Assembly: GCA_902482615.1 (NCBI GenBank)
Contig: CABTAA010000032.1
Coordinates: forward strand, 1 to 11,187
Direction: 5' to 3'
DNA from: an uncultured Collinsella sp.
GTDB taxonomy: Bacteria > Actinomycetota > Coriobacteriia > Coriobacteriales > Coriobacteriaceae
Length of the DNA stretch: 11,187 bases
The notes under the pieces: model-generated
The model's database searches: none
Told to the model about the DNA's origin: nothing
What the model saw: the letters and a program-made list of their open reading frames with translations, nothing else
In this document: positions 1 through 6,645 of the stretch, one piece after another
How positions within the stretch are numbered: the stretch's first letter is position 1
Layout: the number at the start of each line of letters is the position of its first letter
Made by a program: the position numbers and the translations under genes

Positions 1-603
1 CTCTCCCCCGCGGCGATCGATCTCGCGCGCCATCTGGGCCAGACCCGACACGGCCACGCGCGGGTAATCCTTAATATGAGAAAGCGACTGCGCAAGCCCG
101 GCATCGGCATATTTAAAGTCGGTGAGCCACACATCGACCAGGTCGCCCAGCGCCGCCACGGCACTCGCGCGCTCGTAACCACTCGTGTTGTAGACGATCG
201 GGATGACCAGCCCGCGCGTCCGTGCCGCGGCGATCGCGGCAGGCAACAGGTGCGCATAGTGCGTCGCCGTCACCAAATTGATGTTGTTGGCACCCTGGTC
301 CTGCAGCTCCAGCATAATCTCGACCAGGCGCTCAGGCGAAATCTCAAGGCCAAAATTGCCGGTCGAGATCTCGTGGTTCTGGCAGTAGATACATTTAAGC
401 GAGCAGCCGCTAAAGAAGATCGTGCCCGAACCGGCCTCACCCGAGATAGGCGGCTCCTCCCACATATGAAGCGCCGCGCGGGCCACCCTGAGCGTGTCGT
501 TAGCACCGCATACGCCGCGCGCGCCCTCATCGCGCGCCGCACCGCAACGGCGCGGACACAAATGGCAGGCGGGCGAAAAAAGTTCGGTCAACGACGTCGG
601 CAT
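1..603 (-). CDS. Radical SAM protein, PflA/PflX-like (3' end outside window)
   Basis: Reading the minus strand from ATG at 603 gives 201 open codons that run off the window, so the C-terminus is missing. Seen: a canonical radical SAM cluster motif CxxxCxxC (C67, C71, C74, in SGCSLKCIYCQN). An additional N-terminal cysteine set (C13, C16, C20 and C32, in CHLCPRRCG and GVCG) matches the extra cluster region of the PflX-type family (COG1313), which is related to pyruvate formate-lyase activases. Known: the iron-sulphur cluster cleaves S-adenosylmethionine to a 5'-deoxyadenosyl radical; the PflX target is not established. The start is supported by GGAG (complement of 613-616) 9 nt upstream. A perfect TTGACA lies at 711-716 on this strand. 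It could instead be a glycyl-radical activase, but no glycyl-radical enzyme gene is visible here. The family call is firm; the substrate is unknown. Confidence 0.88.
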   Translation of the reverse strand, partial: MPTSLTELFSPACHLCPRRCGAARDEGARGVCGANDTLRVARAALHMWEEPPISGEAGSGTIFFSGCSLKCIYCQNHEISTGNFGLEISPERLVEIMLELQDQGANNINLVTATHYAHLLPAAIAAARTRGLVIPIVYNTSGYERASAVAALGDLVDVWLTDFKYADAGLAQSLSHIKDYPRVAVSGLAQMAREIDRRGGE

Positions 604-687
604 AAAAACATGCTCCAAAACAACGATTCAGCAGCTCAAACGTAAAGGGCCAGGCCGCGTAGACGGCTCCGTCCCTAAGGCGCCGTA

Positions 688-716
688 ATCGTCCGACACG
701 ATTTTTGTAATGTCAA
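688..716 (-). promoter_or_regulatory. Possible promoter of the radical SAM gene
   Basis: On the minus strand a perfect TTGACA lies at 716-711. At 17 bp spacing the -10 position (693-688) reads GACGAT, only 3 of 6 consensus. The implied start near 681 would give a leader of about 80 nt. The -35 is convincing and the -10 is weak. Confidence 0.35.
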
Positions 717-718
717 GA

Positions 719-747
719 CTGGAATCCACAAAGTGCCGCTTTATGAT
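719..747 (+). promoter_or_regulatory. Possible promoter of the structured RNA
   Basis: TATGAT at 742-747 is a good -10 element (5 of 6). Seventeen bases upstream, CTGGAA at 719-724 is a poor -35 (3 of 6). Transcription would begin near 754, exactly where the structured region starts. It diverges from the radical SAM gene promoter. Confidence 0.4.
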
Positions 748-753
748 GTAGGT

Positions 754-898
754 ATTCCGCCCCCCGCGGAGCAACTGGGTGAACCGTCGCGTTTATTTAG
801 GGAGCCCACACAGTCGTGCCTAGTACAGGTATCCTTCGTTGTTAAGGACGCTGGAACAGTCGATGAGGGCACCCACCTGTTTTAGGTGGGTTCATTTT
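754..898 (+). ncRNA. ssrS: Structured small RNA, probably 6S-type (ssrS)
   Basis: This is a non-coding stretch of about 145 nt with a -10 box at its 5' edge and an intrinsic terminator at its 3' edge. Seen: a 5' hairpin (TCCGC 756-760 with GCGGA 766-770); an apical hairpin (TCCTT 832-836 with AAGGA 844-848, 7-nt loop); a GTGCC/GGCAC stem (816-820 with 868-872) enclosing the apical arm; and GAGCCCAC (802-809), which can pair with GTGGGTTC (886-893) with one G-U. The result is a long irregular hairpin with internal bubbles, closed by a GGGCACCCACC...GGTGGGTTC end. From memory this resembles 6S RNAs of Gram-positive bacteria, which bind housekeeping RNA polymerase holoenzyme. The length is short for 6S (usually about 180-200 nt). 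No covariance search was possible, so an unnamed structured RNA remains an alternative. Confidence 0.5.
871..898 (+). terminator. Intrinsic terminator of the structured RNA
   Basis: An 8-bp perfect stem (ACCCACCT 871-878 with AGGTGGGT 884-891) with a GTTTT loop is followed by TCATTTT. Its arms compete with two longer-range pairings inside the RNA (802-809 with 886-893; 816-820 with 868-872). Confidence 0.7.
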
Positions 899-1129
899 CG
901 TAACGTGGGGGGTGGTTTTCTTTTGCCGAAAAACACCATTACAGTCCATATGGATCCCCGTCGGCATCCCGACAAGCCATCGACAACATCCCAATATCTG
1001 GTAAGCGCGTGATTATCGCTGCGTGCAATTACATGCACCCCCCTTGGTCGAGTATTATGGTTCGGCTATGCCCTTTGCGCATGGCGTTCTTCTGACCTTT
1101 TCCTTCGACGCTTGGCGGTTTTTAGATTC
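899..1129. other. Intergenic region upstream of the wecA-like gene
   Basis: No supportable gene. An imperfect hairpin (911-920 with 928-937, 9 of 10 pairs, TTTTGCC loop) lies just after the RNA terminator. TATTAT at 1053-1058 could be the -10 of the following gene, but no good -35 stands before it. The rest shows no structure I can assign. Confidence 0.4.
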
Positions 1130-2329
1130 ATGGCTTCATCCCCGAGCTACATACCGTACCTATGCGTGGCAGCGGCGGCCTTTATCACGACCTTCCTCGC
1201 GGTGCCCCTGGTCAAGCGCTTGGCAATTAAGCTCGATGCCGTCGACTATCCTTCTAAGCGCCGCATCAACACCAAGCCCATCCCGCGTTTGGGCGGAACG
1301 GCGGTGTTTTTGGGCCTGGTCGTTGCCTGCATTGTGCAAATCCTAGGCACCTGGCACCTAGGCTGGCCACCCGTCCTGGTGCCGCACCCGCGCCTTCACA
1401 TTAGCTATCCCATGCTGGCGCTCTCCTTTACCGTCATCTTTGCGACCGGCGCTATCGACGACGTCTTCCAGCTCAAGCCCAAGCAAAAGCTGGCCGGACA
1501 GGTCCTCGCCGCGCTTATCGCCTGTATCGGCGGCCTGCGGATCGGCGTCATCGTCAACCCGTTTGCCCCCGGCGAAATCACGCTCGGATGGCTCGCCTAT
1601 CCCATCACCGTAATCTATCTGGTGGCATTCACCAACATCATTAACCTCATCGACGGCCTCGACGGCTTGGCCACGGGCATCTGCGGCATCGCCTCGTTCA
1701 CCATGTTTTCGATGGCCGTTCTCTCGGGCCGCATCGACGCCGCCGCGCTCTCCATTGCGCTCTTTGGCGCCTGTCTGGCCTTTTTGCGCTACAACTTCAA
1801 CCCCGCAAGCATCTTCTTGGGCGACTCGGGGTCGCTGCTTCTGGGCTTTGCGCTGGGCTCCATCTCGCTGCTCAACGTGAGCCGCACCGCCGCGCTCACC
1901 TCGCTTATCATCCCGCTCATCGTTGCCGGCGTGCCCATCATCGACACGTTTAGCGCCATTGTGCGCCGCAAGCGCGCCCACATTAGCATCGGGCAGGCCG
2001 ACAAGGGCCACATCCACCACCGCCTGATCCAAGAAGGCTACAACCAAAAACAGGCCGTGCTGCTCATCTATGCCTGGTGCATCATGCTTTCGGCCGGCGC
2101 CGCCGCGATTAACCAGGACGAGGTGCCCATGCGTGTGCTCATCTTTACCGTGCTCGCCATTGGCTCGGCGGCCTTTGCCAAGCATCTGCATCTGTTTGAG
2201 CCCGTGCTGCGCCACCATTACAACAAGCGCACGCACGAGGACGAGCTCGTCACCCCCGACGACCCCGCTTTTAAGCAGGAGGAGCAGGCAGCCGAGGAGC
2301 GCAAAGAAGAGCGCCACCACAAGCTCTAG
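1130..2329 (+). CDS. wecA: WecA/TagO-type undecaprenyl-phosphate N-acetylhexosamine-1-phosphate transferase
   Basis: A 399-residue polytopic membrane protein of the MraY/WecA family (PNPT superfamily). It would transfer a UDP-sugar's sugar-1-phosphate, usually GlcNAc-1-P, to undecaprenyl phosphate at the inner face of the membrane. This is the first step of O-antigen, teichoic-acid-like or other surface-glycan synthesis. Seen: the acidic pair D110-D111 in GAIDDVFQLKPKQK; the signature NLIDGLDGLATG (172-183); FLGDSGS (229-235); and the histidine motif DKGHIHHRL (291-299), which fits WecA/TagO rather than MraY. About ten hydrophobic segments are spread over residues 7-355. The last 35 or so residues are a charged Glu/Lys/His-rich cytoplasmic tail. 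ATG 1130 is preferred, with GGCGG 11 nt upstream. An in-frame TTG at 1112 would add six residues but lacks a ribosome binding site. A possible partner, the Wzx-like flippase, lies at 8923. Confidence 0.92.
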   Translation: MASSPSYIPYLCVAAAAFITTFLAVPLVKRLAIKLDAVDYPSKRRINTKPIPRLGGTAVFLGLVVACIVQILGTWHLGWPPVLVPHPRLHISYPMLALSFTVIFATGAIDDVFQLKPKQKLAGQVLAALIACIGGLRIGVIVNPFAPGEITLGWLAYPITVIYLVAFTNIINLIDGLDGLATGICGIASFTMFSMAVLSGRIDAAALSIALFGACLAFLRYNFNPASIFLGDSGSLLLGFALGSISLLNVSRTAALTSLIIPLIVAGVPIIDTFSAIVRRKRAHISIGQADKGHIHHRLIQEGYNQKQAVLLIYAWCIMLSAGAAAINQDEVPMRVLIFTVLAIGSAAFAKHLHLFEPVLRHHYNKRTHEDELVTPDDPAFKQEEQAAEERKEERHHKL

Positions 2330-2488
2330 GGCAAGCTGCCAAGGATGTGCCAAGGCACCGTTGGCCAAGCGCGGCCGCGCCGCACCCACCGCACAAGCCA
2401 CCCCTCTCCCGCCCCTCGCCTACTTACGTCCCGCCCCTCCAATAAACGCGTTATCATCTTGACCCATGAACATACGTTAGGAGCAATC
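2330..2488. other. Short intergenic region before trpS
   Basis: Holds a weak nested hairpin (GCCAA 2338-2342 with TTGGC 2361-2365, inner GTGC 2347-2350 with GCAC 2355-2358) without a T-run, then a C-rich stretch. No T-box was found: the usual conserved sequence and long leader are absent. No clear promoter could be picked. Confidence 0.35.
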
Positions 2489-3538
2489 ATGCCAAACGAG
2501 AACAGCTACGAAGTCGCGCTGCAAAAGAGCAACGCCATTCGCGAGGGCCTGGCCAATACGCCCGAGAAGTTCACCATGCTCACCGGTGATCGCCCCACCG
2601 GCCGTCTGCACCTGGGCCACTACTTCGGTACCCTCAAGGGCCGTGTTGAGCTGCAGGACATGGGCGCCAAGACCAACGTGCTCATCGCCGACTACCAGGT
2701 CATCACTGACCGCGACACCACCGAGCACATCCAGGACAACGTGTACAACATGGTCATGGACTACCTTGCCTGCGGCATCGACCCCGACAAGACCATGATC
2801 TACGCGCACTCCGCCGTGCCCGCCGCCAACCAGCTCATGCTGCCGTTCCTGTCGCTGGTGTCCGAGGCCGAGCTGGCGCGCAACCCCACGGTCAAGGCCG
2901 AGATGGAGGCCTCGGGCCACGAGCTTACCGGCCTCCTGCTCACCTACCCGGTGCACCAGGCCTGCGACATCCTGTTCTGCAAGGGCAACGTGGTGCCGGT
3001 CGGTCGCGACCAGCTGCCGCACATCGAGCTCACCCGCACCATCGCCCGCCGCTTTAACAACCGCTACGGCAAGGTGTTCCCCGAGGTCGACGCGCTGCTG
3101 TCCGAGACCCCGCTGCTGCCCGGCCTGGACGGCCGCAAGATGAGCAAGAGCTACGGCAATGCCATCAACATCTCGATGACCGCTGAGGAGACGGCCAAGC
3201 GCATCAAGAAGAGTCAGACCGACTCCGAGCGCATGATCACGTTCGATCCCGAGAACCGCCCCGGCGTGTCCGGCCTGCTTTCGACCGCCGCCATCTGCAC
3301 CGGTCGCTCCGAGGTCGAGATTGCCGAGGAGATCGGCATGGGCGGCTCCGGCCAGCTCAAGAAGTACGTGACCGAGGCCGTCAACGAGTACTTCGCGCCG
3401 ATCCGCGAGCGCCGTCAGCGCTACGAGAACGATCTGGACTATGTAAAGGACGTCCTGCACGAGGGCAACCGTCGCGCCAACGAGATCGCCGATCAGACCC
3501 TGGCAGAGGTTCAGGACGCCATGGGCATGGTGTACTAG
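2489..3538 (+). CDS. trpS: Tryptophanyl-tRNA synthetase
   Basis: A 349-residue class Ic aminoacyl-tRNA synthetase that charges tRNA-Trp with tryptophan using ATP in the cytosol. Seen: a Rossmann-fold N-terminus with TGDRPTGRLHLGHYFG, carrying the HIGH-type motif HLGH (41-44); ADYQVITDRD (67-76); a GRDQLPHIELTR-type segment after residue 160, typical of TrpRS; and the KMSKS loop exactly (217-221, followed by YGN). The length fits bacterial TrpRS (about 330-350). The ATG at 2489 is chosen because AGGAG (2479-2483) lies 5 nt upstream and the product then begins like its family. A longer in-frame reading from 2345 adds 48 low-complexity residues and is unlikely. The gene is probably transcribed alone, with a strong terminator 35 nt downstream. 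Codon use is strongly biased to C-ending codons, consistent with high expression. Confidence 0.97.
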   Translation: MPNENSYEVALQKSNAIREGLANTPEKFTMLTGDRPTGRLHLGHYFGTLKGRVELQDMGAKTNVLIADYQVITDRDTTEHIQDNVYNMVMDYLACGIDPDKTMIYAHSAVPAANQLMLPFLSLVSEAELARNPTVKAEMEASGHELTGLLLTYPVHQACDILFCKGNVVPVGRDQLPHIELTRTIARRFNNRYGKVFPEVDALLSETPLLPGLDGRKMSKSYGNAINISMTAEETAKRIKKSQTDSERMITFDPENRPGVSGLLSTAAICTGRSEVEIAEEIGMGGSGQLKKYVTEAVNEYFAPIRERRQRYENDLDYVKDVLHEGNRRANEIADQTLAEVQDAMGMVY

Positions 3539-3573
3539 ACCGATCTGCTGGCTTGAGCTTTCGATTGCTTTAG

Positions 3574-3601
3574 GGCGGGCGCTACGGCGTCCGCCTTTTT
3601 T
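3574..3601 (+). terminator. Intrinsic terminator after trpS
   Basis: A 9-bp stem (GGCGGGCGC 3574-3582 with GGCGTCCGCC-type arm 3587-3595, one G-U) with a TACG tetraloop is followed by six T (3596-3601). A textbook rho-independent terminator. Confidence 0.9.
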
Positions 3602-3874
3602 GATGCCCGACCTGTTCGGCTCCGCCCATCGCACTCCCCCGACAAACAGGAACAGGCCCGCCGGCAGTTAGTTGCCAGCGGGCCTGTTCCCGAAGTACAC
3701 CGTTGAATCGCACCGAGGGGAGGAACGCGAATCAAACTCAACAGGGCAGGCTTTTTCATCGCCTATTGCCTGCTCCGTTGCTGAATACAATATAGTTCAC
3801 CGTGGTTTACTTTCTAGCGTCAATATGCTCCGCCACACCTTCTCCATAAGTTAGCCCAGGTAAACCTGCAACGG
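3602..3874. other. Intergenic region with a strong isolated hairpin
   Basis: No supportable gene on either strand. The region contains the 13-bp hairpin at 3649-3690 (separate entry) and a weaker GCAGGC/GCCTGC repeat (3746-3751 with 3768-3773). A -10-like TACAATATAG at 3786-3795 has no reading frame or structured RNA behind it. Short open frames here resemble no family I recognise. Confidence 0.4.
3649..3690. repeat. Long perfect inverted repeat (13-bp stem)
   Basis: GGAACAGGCCCGC (3649-3661) pairs perfectly with 3678-3690. An inner GGCA/TGCC (3663-3666 with 3673-3676) follows after one C-A mismatch, leaving a GTTAGT loop. There is no T-run on the plus side; the minus side continues TGTTTGT. 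It may be an end-of-transcript hairpin, a second barrier behind the trpS terminator, or a repeat-family member. Confidence 0.6.
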
Positions 3875-3915
3875 AAAACCACCACAAAGGGGACAGGCAC
3901 CTTTGTGGTGGTTTT
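3875..3915. repeat. Interspersed palindrome, copy 1 (probable terminator of the MGMT-like gene)
   Basis: A 16-bp perfect stem (AAAACCACCACAAAGG 3875-3890 with 3900-3915) surrounds the 9-nt loop GGACAGGCA. Read on the minus strand it begins 16 nt after the MGMT-like stop codon and ends in TTTT, as expected for an intrinsic terminator. It is one of four related copies in this window and has the same orientation as copy 3. Confidence 0.85.
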
Positions 3916-3931
3916 GACCACGGCAGAGCTG

Positions 3932-4252
3932 TTAGAGTCCGGCAGGCCAACGACAGACGGCCAGGTCGACGTGCATGTCGTCCTTAAACGCCACACCCTC
4001 CCCTAGCAAAAGCTCACGTTGAGCATCGGGACCGCCAAAAGCAAAACCCTCGCATATGCGCCCGTCGGCAAACACCACGCGGTGACAGGGAATCTCGCCG
4101 GGGCGCGGATTGCTATGCAGGGCATACCCCACATACCGCGCACTTCGTGGTCGACCGGCAAGCAGCGCCACCTGACCATACGTGGCGACCATCCCCTCGG
4201 GGATCTGCTCGACCACCTCGTACACCCGTTCAAAAAAGCCCTCAGACGCCAT
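3932..4252 (-). CDS. MGMT/alkyltransferase-like protein (Atl-size, with catalytic Cys)
   Basis: A 106-residue protein corresponding to the DNA-binding C-terminal domain of O6-alkylguanine-DNA alkyltransferases. Seen: helix-turn-helix MVATYGQVALLAG (21-33) with the tyrosine (Y25) used in base flipping; the arginine-finger region ARYVGYAL (38-45); and the active-site motif IPCHRVV (54-60) with C56. Known: true MGMT/Ogt proteins have an additional N-terminal domain, while stand-alone ATL proteins of this size usually carry Trp in place of the Cys and flag lesions for nucleotide excision repair. This protein has ATL size but keeps the methyl-acceptor Cys, so direct repair is possible. ATG 4252 is supported by AAGGAG 7 nt upstream. 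Palindromic repeats lie on both sides. Copy 2 sits between degV and this gene, leaving only 29 nt for an independent promoter. Confidence 0.88.
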   Translation of the reverse strand: MASEGFFERVYEVVEQIPEGMVATYGQVALLAGRPRSARYVGYALHSNPRPGEIPCHRVVFADGRICEGFAFGGPDAQRELLLGEGVAFKDDMHVDLAVCRWPAGL

Positions 4253-4281
4253 TGCGTGCTCCTTTCAACCGAACCCAGCAT

Positions 4282-4320
4282 AAACCACCACAAAGGTACC
4301 TGTCCCCTTTGTGGTGGTTT
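4282..4320. repeat. Interspersed palindrome, copy 2 (inverted; degV 3' end)
   Basis: A 15-bp perfect stem (AAACCACCACAAAGG 4282-4296 with 4306-4320) surrounds the loop TACCTGTCC, which is the reverse complement of the copy 1 loop with one change. It starts 11 nt past the degV stop codon on the minus strand and ends in TTTA, so it would be a weaker terminator than the others. The MGMT-like gene begins 29 nt later. Confidence 0.85.
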
Positions 4321-4331
4321 TGACCGGAAAG

Positions 4332-5186
4332 CTAGTTGGCGGGGCGGAAGAAGGCTACGGCTACAGCGCCGGGGCCCACGTGGGTGCCGATGGTGGCGCC
4401 GATGGTGTGGATGGGCAGCTCACCCTCGGCATGGCCGGCCCACAACGCGGCACTGTCCTCGATATACTTCTTGAGCACCGCATCCGAAAGACCCGTATAG
4501 CCGAGCGCCAGCGGCATGGAAAAGTCGATGCCGCCCGCCTTTTCGACCTTTTGGTTCAGCAGGTTGCGGCCGTTCTTGGAACCGCGCGCCTTGCCCAGCT
4601 GCACGATCAGACCGTCCTCGACAGCCACCACAGGCTTTACGTTGAGCAGCGTGCCCACGGCGCCGGACGCAGCAGACAGACGACCGCCGCGCACCAGGTA
4701 CTCCAGCGTCTCGAGCAGGCCGATGACGACCACGCGGTCACGGACGGCCTCGACGGCCGCCGCGATCTGGGCCGCACTACGGCCCTCATCCACCAGGCGC
4801 AGGGCATACTCGACCAGGACACGCTCGCCCAGAGTGACGTTATTGCTATCCACCACGTACACGTCGCCGCCCGGCGCCTCGGCAAGTGCGGTACGGGCAC
4901 TCTGATTGGTGCCTGATAGCTTAGCGCCCACGGTAATAATCACAGCCTCATCGCCGGCTTCACGAACCTTGGCAATCGCCTGCGAAAACGCGTACGGGTT
5001 GACCTGGCCGGTCTTGGGCAGCTCATCGCGCTCCACGAGCATCTCGTAAAAGCGCTGGTGATCGATGTCGATGCCATCCATGTACACATCGGTGCCAAAG
5101 GTGACGGACAGCGGCAAAACGGCCAGTGCTGGGTGCTCGGCCGGCGACATATCGCTTGCGGAATCGGTAATAATGCGGACGGACAT
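4332..5186 (-). CDS. DegV family fatty-acid-binding (FakB-like) protein
   Basis: A 284-residue soluble protein, the normal length for the family. Known: DegV/FakB proteins bind one fatty acid and present it to the kinase FakA, which makes acyl-phosphate for phospholipid synthesis; for many members the ligand is untested. Seen: the N-terminal IITDSASDM (5-13); KTGQVNPYAF (58-67); the SGTNQSA loop (91-97), matching the family's SGTYQSA; TLEYLVRGGRLS (160-171); and the C-terminal GTHVGPGAVAV (267-277), all diagnostic. ATG 5186 is chosen because AAAGGA lies 8 nt upstream and the protein then opens with the family's own N-terminus. A longer frame from 5291 adds 35 unrelated residues. It lies 119 bp downstream of a MarR-type regulator on the same strand, probably one operon. 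No FakA gene is in view. Confidence 0.95.
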   Translation of the reverse strand: MSVRIITDSASDMSPAEHPALAVLPLSVTFGTDVYMDGIDIDHQRFYEMLVERDELPKTGQVNPYAFSQAIAKVREAGDEAVIITVGAKLSGTNQSARTALAEAPGGDVYVVDSNNVTLGERVLVEYALRLVDEGRSAAQIAAAVEAVRDRVVVIGLLETLEYLVRGGRLSAASGAVGTLLNVKPVVAVEDGLIVQLGKARGSKNGRNLLNQKVEKAGGIDFSMPLALGYTGLSDAVLKKYIEDSAALWAGHAEGELPIHTIGATIGTHVGPGAVAVAFFRPAN

Positions 5187-5305
5187 AGCGAATCCTTTCT
5201 TGCGCAGGTCCCGCGCAGGGAATTTTGACAGCAAGGCCCCGGCACGGTATACGCGCTCAAACAGGACTATGCAGTTGTTAATTGGAAGCAAATGCCTTGG
5301 CGGCC

Positions 5306-5755
5306 TTAGATCTCGCGCAGGGTGTTAAGAATCGTGCGCAGCGACGCATACATCTGCTCGCGCTGCTCCACACCCATAGCCTTACCGGTGGTATCGAGCA
5401 CCTCGCGAATGATGCGGTCCGCCTCGCTCATGCTCTCGCCGCCCAGAGCGGTCAGGCGCACCGGAGCACGATACTTAACGGCGGCATCGCCCGAATCATC
5501 GACCTCGACAAAGCCGCCCTCCTCCAGGTGCGCCAACGTGCGCGAGACGGCGGCGCGGGTCACGCCTGCCATGCGAGCCAGGTCAGCGCCAGTCAGGCCG
5601 TCCTTGCTGCGCTCAAGATAGTAAAGGCACATAACGTCGGAGCCCTTGAGGCCCAGCCTTGCGCCCTCGGATGTCTTAATGCGCTGAATCTCCTTGTAGA
5701 GCCCGCTGATCAGTCCGACAAAGTCCTCGAAACGTGTCTCGTCGTTCTGCTGCAT
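5306..5755 (-). CDS. MarR family transcriptional regulator
   Basis: A 149-residue protein with the usual MarR length and layout: an N-terminal dimerisation helix, a winged helix-turn-helix, and C-terminal helices. Seen: LTGADLARMAGVTRAAVSRTLAHLEEGGFVEV (roughly 54-85) is a clear helix-turn-helix, followed by a short wing and the YRAPVRLTALG strand. Known: MarR proteins are dimeric repressors released by small ligands; FabT, a member, controls fatty-acid synthesis in streptococci. Inferred: as first gene of the pair with degV it may control that gene and itself. ATG 5755 is chosen for an AAAGGCGG-type ribosome binding site about 10 nt upstream. A longer start at 5821 adds 22 residues that do not look like MarR and would overlap a dyad at 5791-5829. 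The ligand is unknown. Confidence 0.93.
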   Translation of the reverse strand: MQQNDETRFEDFVGLISGLYKEIQRIKTSEGARLGLKGSDVMCLYYLERSKDGLTGADLARMAGVTRAAVSRTLAHLEEGGFVEVDDSGDAAVKYRAPVRLTALGGESMSEADRIIREVLDTTGKAMGVEQREQMYASLRTILNTLREI

Positions 5756-5790
5756 GGGAGACGACCGCCTTTCGCTTGCACAATGCTTAC

Positions 5791-5829
5791 GGGTAAACAT
5801 CTTAGTCGCATAAGGCGACACCCTTACCC
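5791..5829. promoter_or_regulatory. Dyad upstream of marR, possible autoregulatory operator
   Basis: Nested symmetry: GTCGC (5805-5809) with GCGAC (5815-5819), spacer ATAAG; outer GGGTAA (5791-5796) with TTACCC (5824-5829). It lies 36-74 bp before the MarR start codon, where an autorepressor operator would sit. I could not pick an unambiguous promoter here. Confidence 0.35.
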
Positions 5830-5860
5830 AAATACCCCATTTGTTAACCCATCAACATAA

Positions 5861-5899
5861 AAACCACCACAAAGGGGACAGGCACCTTTGTGGTGGTTT
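5861..5899. repeat. Interspersed palindrome, copy 3 (probable terminator of the B3/B4 gene)
   Basis: A 15-bp perfect stem (5861-5875 with 5885-5899) surrounds the loop GGACAGGCA, identical to copy 1. On the minus strand it begins 26 nt after the B3/B4 gene stop codon and runs into TTTTT, the best terminator configuration of the four. Confidence 0.87.
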
Positions 5900-5925
5900 G
5901 GAGCATCAATAGGTTCTAGGCGCCG

Positions 5926-6645
5926 CTACAGCTCCACGCAAGGATTGTCGCGGGTCACAAGCGTCTTAATGACAACCGTCGCTCCCAGATAGCGCTCGAG
6001 CAGCTCGGCTAAGCGATCGATCGCGGCCTGGCAATCCCCCATCCGCTCGGGCTCCACGCACTCAATCGCCAGGAACGCATCGGCCGAATCATCGGACAGC
6101 GCCGTGCGAACGCCGTCGCGCCAGTTCCAGCAGCGGCACACAGCGCCCGCATCGTCGATGTAGGCGAGCTCGCCGGGCAGCGTCGGATCGTCCGCCTCCT
6201 CGCCAAGCGGCAAGAACGCATCGCCACCATCGGTCACCTTCAAGCGAAGATCTCCCTCAATCGCATGCAGGTCCTCGCCGCCAACGGGCAGCGCATAAGT
6301 CAACGAAATCGTGTTGTAGATATCCACCGCCGGTGTGATGTGGCCGACCGGCTTGCCTTTGAGCACGCGCTTGAGCAGGTTCTCAACTGAGCAACGCGCG
6401 CCCTTCTTGGTCTTGAACAGGCGATACGCCTCGCGCCATGCCTTAACCGGCGCGTTCTCGCTGATGGTATCGCTTGTCAGGTGACGCTCCGCATCGATAT
6501 TGGCGCGATTGAGCAACGTGGCGATCGCATCCACGTCCTCCTGGGGAATCTGGGCCGCGGGCTTCATGCCCTTTACGACTACGACGCCGACCGCCGCCTG
6601 CGGAAACAGCTCCCAAAACGAATCCTCGGCAACGAAACTCTTCAT
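5926..6645 (-). CDS. Solo B3/B4-domain protein (PheRS-beta-like tRNA-binding domain)
   Basis: A 239-residue protein that looks like the stand-alone B3/B4 domain family (COG3382), related to the editing domain of phenylalanyl-tRNA synthetase beta. Seen: a mixed alpha/beta protein with WREAYRLFKTKKGARCSVENLLKRVLKGK (about 75-103), GHITPAVDIYNTISLTYALPVGGEDL (about 105-130), and the following GDLRLKVTDGGDAFLPLGE. This order (K..RCSVE, then VD.YN..SL....P.GG.D) is characteristic. Known: the PheRS domain hydrolyses mischarged Tyr-tRNA-Phe; the role of solo proteins is not settled. The second ATG (6645) is preferred because AAGGGAGAG lies just upstream. An ATG at 6660 would place that site inside the gene. 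A promoter and a structured 137-nt leader precede it, and palindromic repeats flank both sides. The family call is good; the function is inferred. Confidence 0.82.
   Translation of the reverse strand: MKSFVAEDSFWELFPQAAVGVVVVKGMKPAAQIPQEDVDAIATLLNRANIDAERHLTSDTISENAPVKAWREAYRLFKTKKGARCSVENLLKRVLKGKPVGHITPAVDIYNTISLTYALPVGGEDLHAIEGDLRLKVTDGGDAFLPLGEEADDPTLPGELAYIDDAGAVCRCWNWRDGVRTALSDDSADAFLAIECVEPERMGDCQAAIDRLAELLERYLGATVVIKTLVTRDNPCVEL

Noticed and set aside
76..645. Plus-strand open frame (189 codons) at the left edge
   Set aside because: Lies opposite the radical SAM protein, whose cluster motif and ribosome binding site are clear. The Arg-rich shadow has no family features.
687..706. AATCGT/ACGATT hairpin followed by T-run as a terminator
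   Set aside because: Only 6 AT-rich pairs, no plus-strand gene ends here, and it falls inside the probable promoter of the radical SAM gene.
1358..2401. Long minus-strand open frame (347 codons) opposite the wecA-like gene
   Set aside because: Composition is Ala/Asp/Gly/Arg/His-rich without family features. It mirrors the codon bias of the clear WecA-type gene on the other strand.
2477..3634. Long minus-strand open frame (385 codons) opposite trpS
   Set aside because: An antisense shadow of a certain TrpRS gene; Val/Leu/Gly/His repeats only, and it also runs through the terminator.
3672..3854. 60-codon plus-strand frame between trpS and the MGMT-like gene
   Set aside because: Its start lies inside a strong hairpin, no ribosome binding site is seen, and the sequence matches nothing I recognise.
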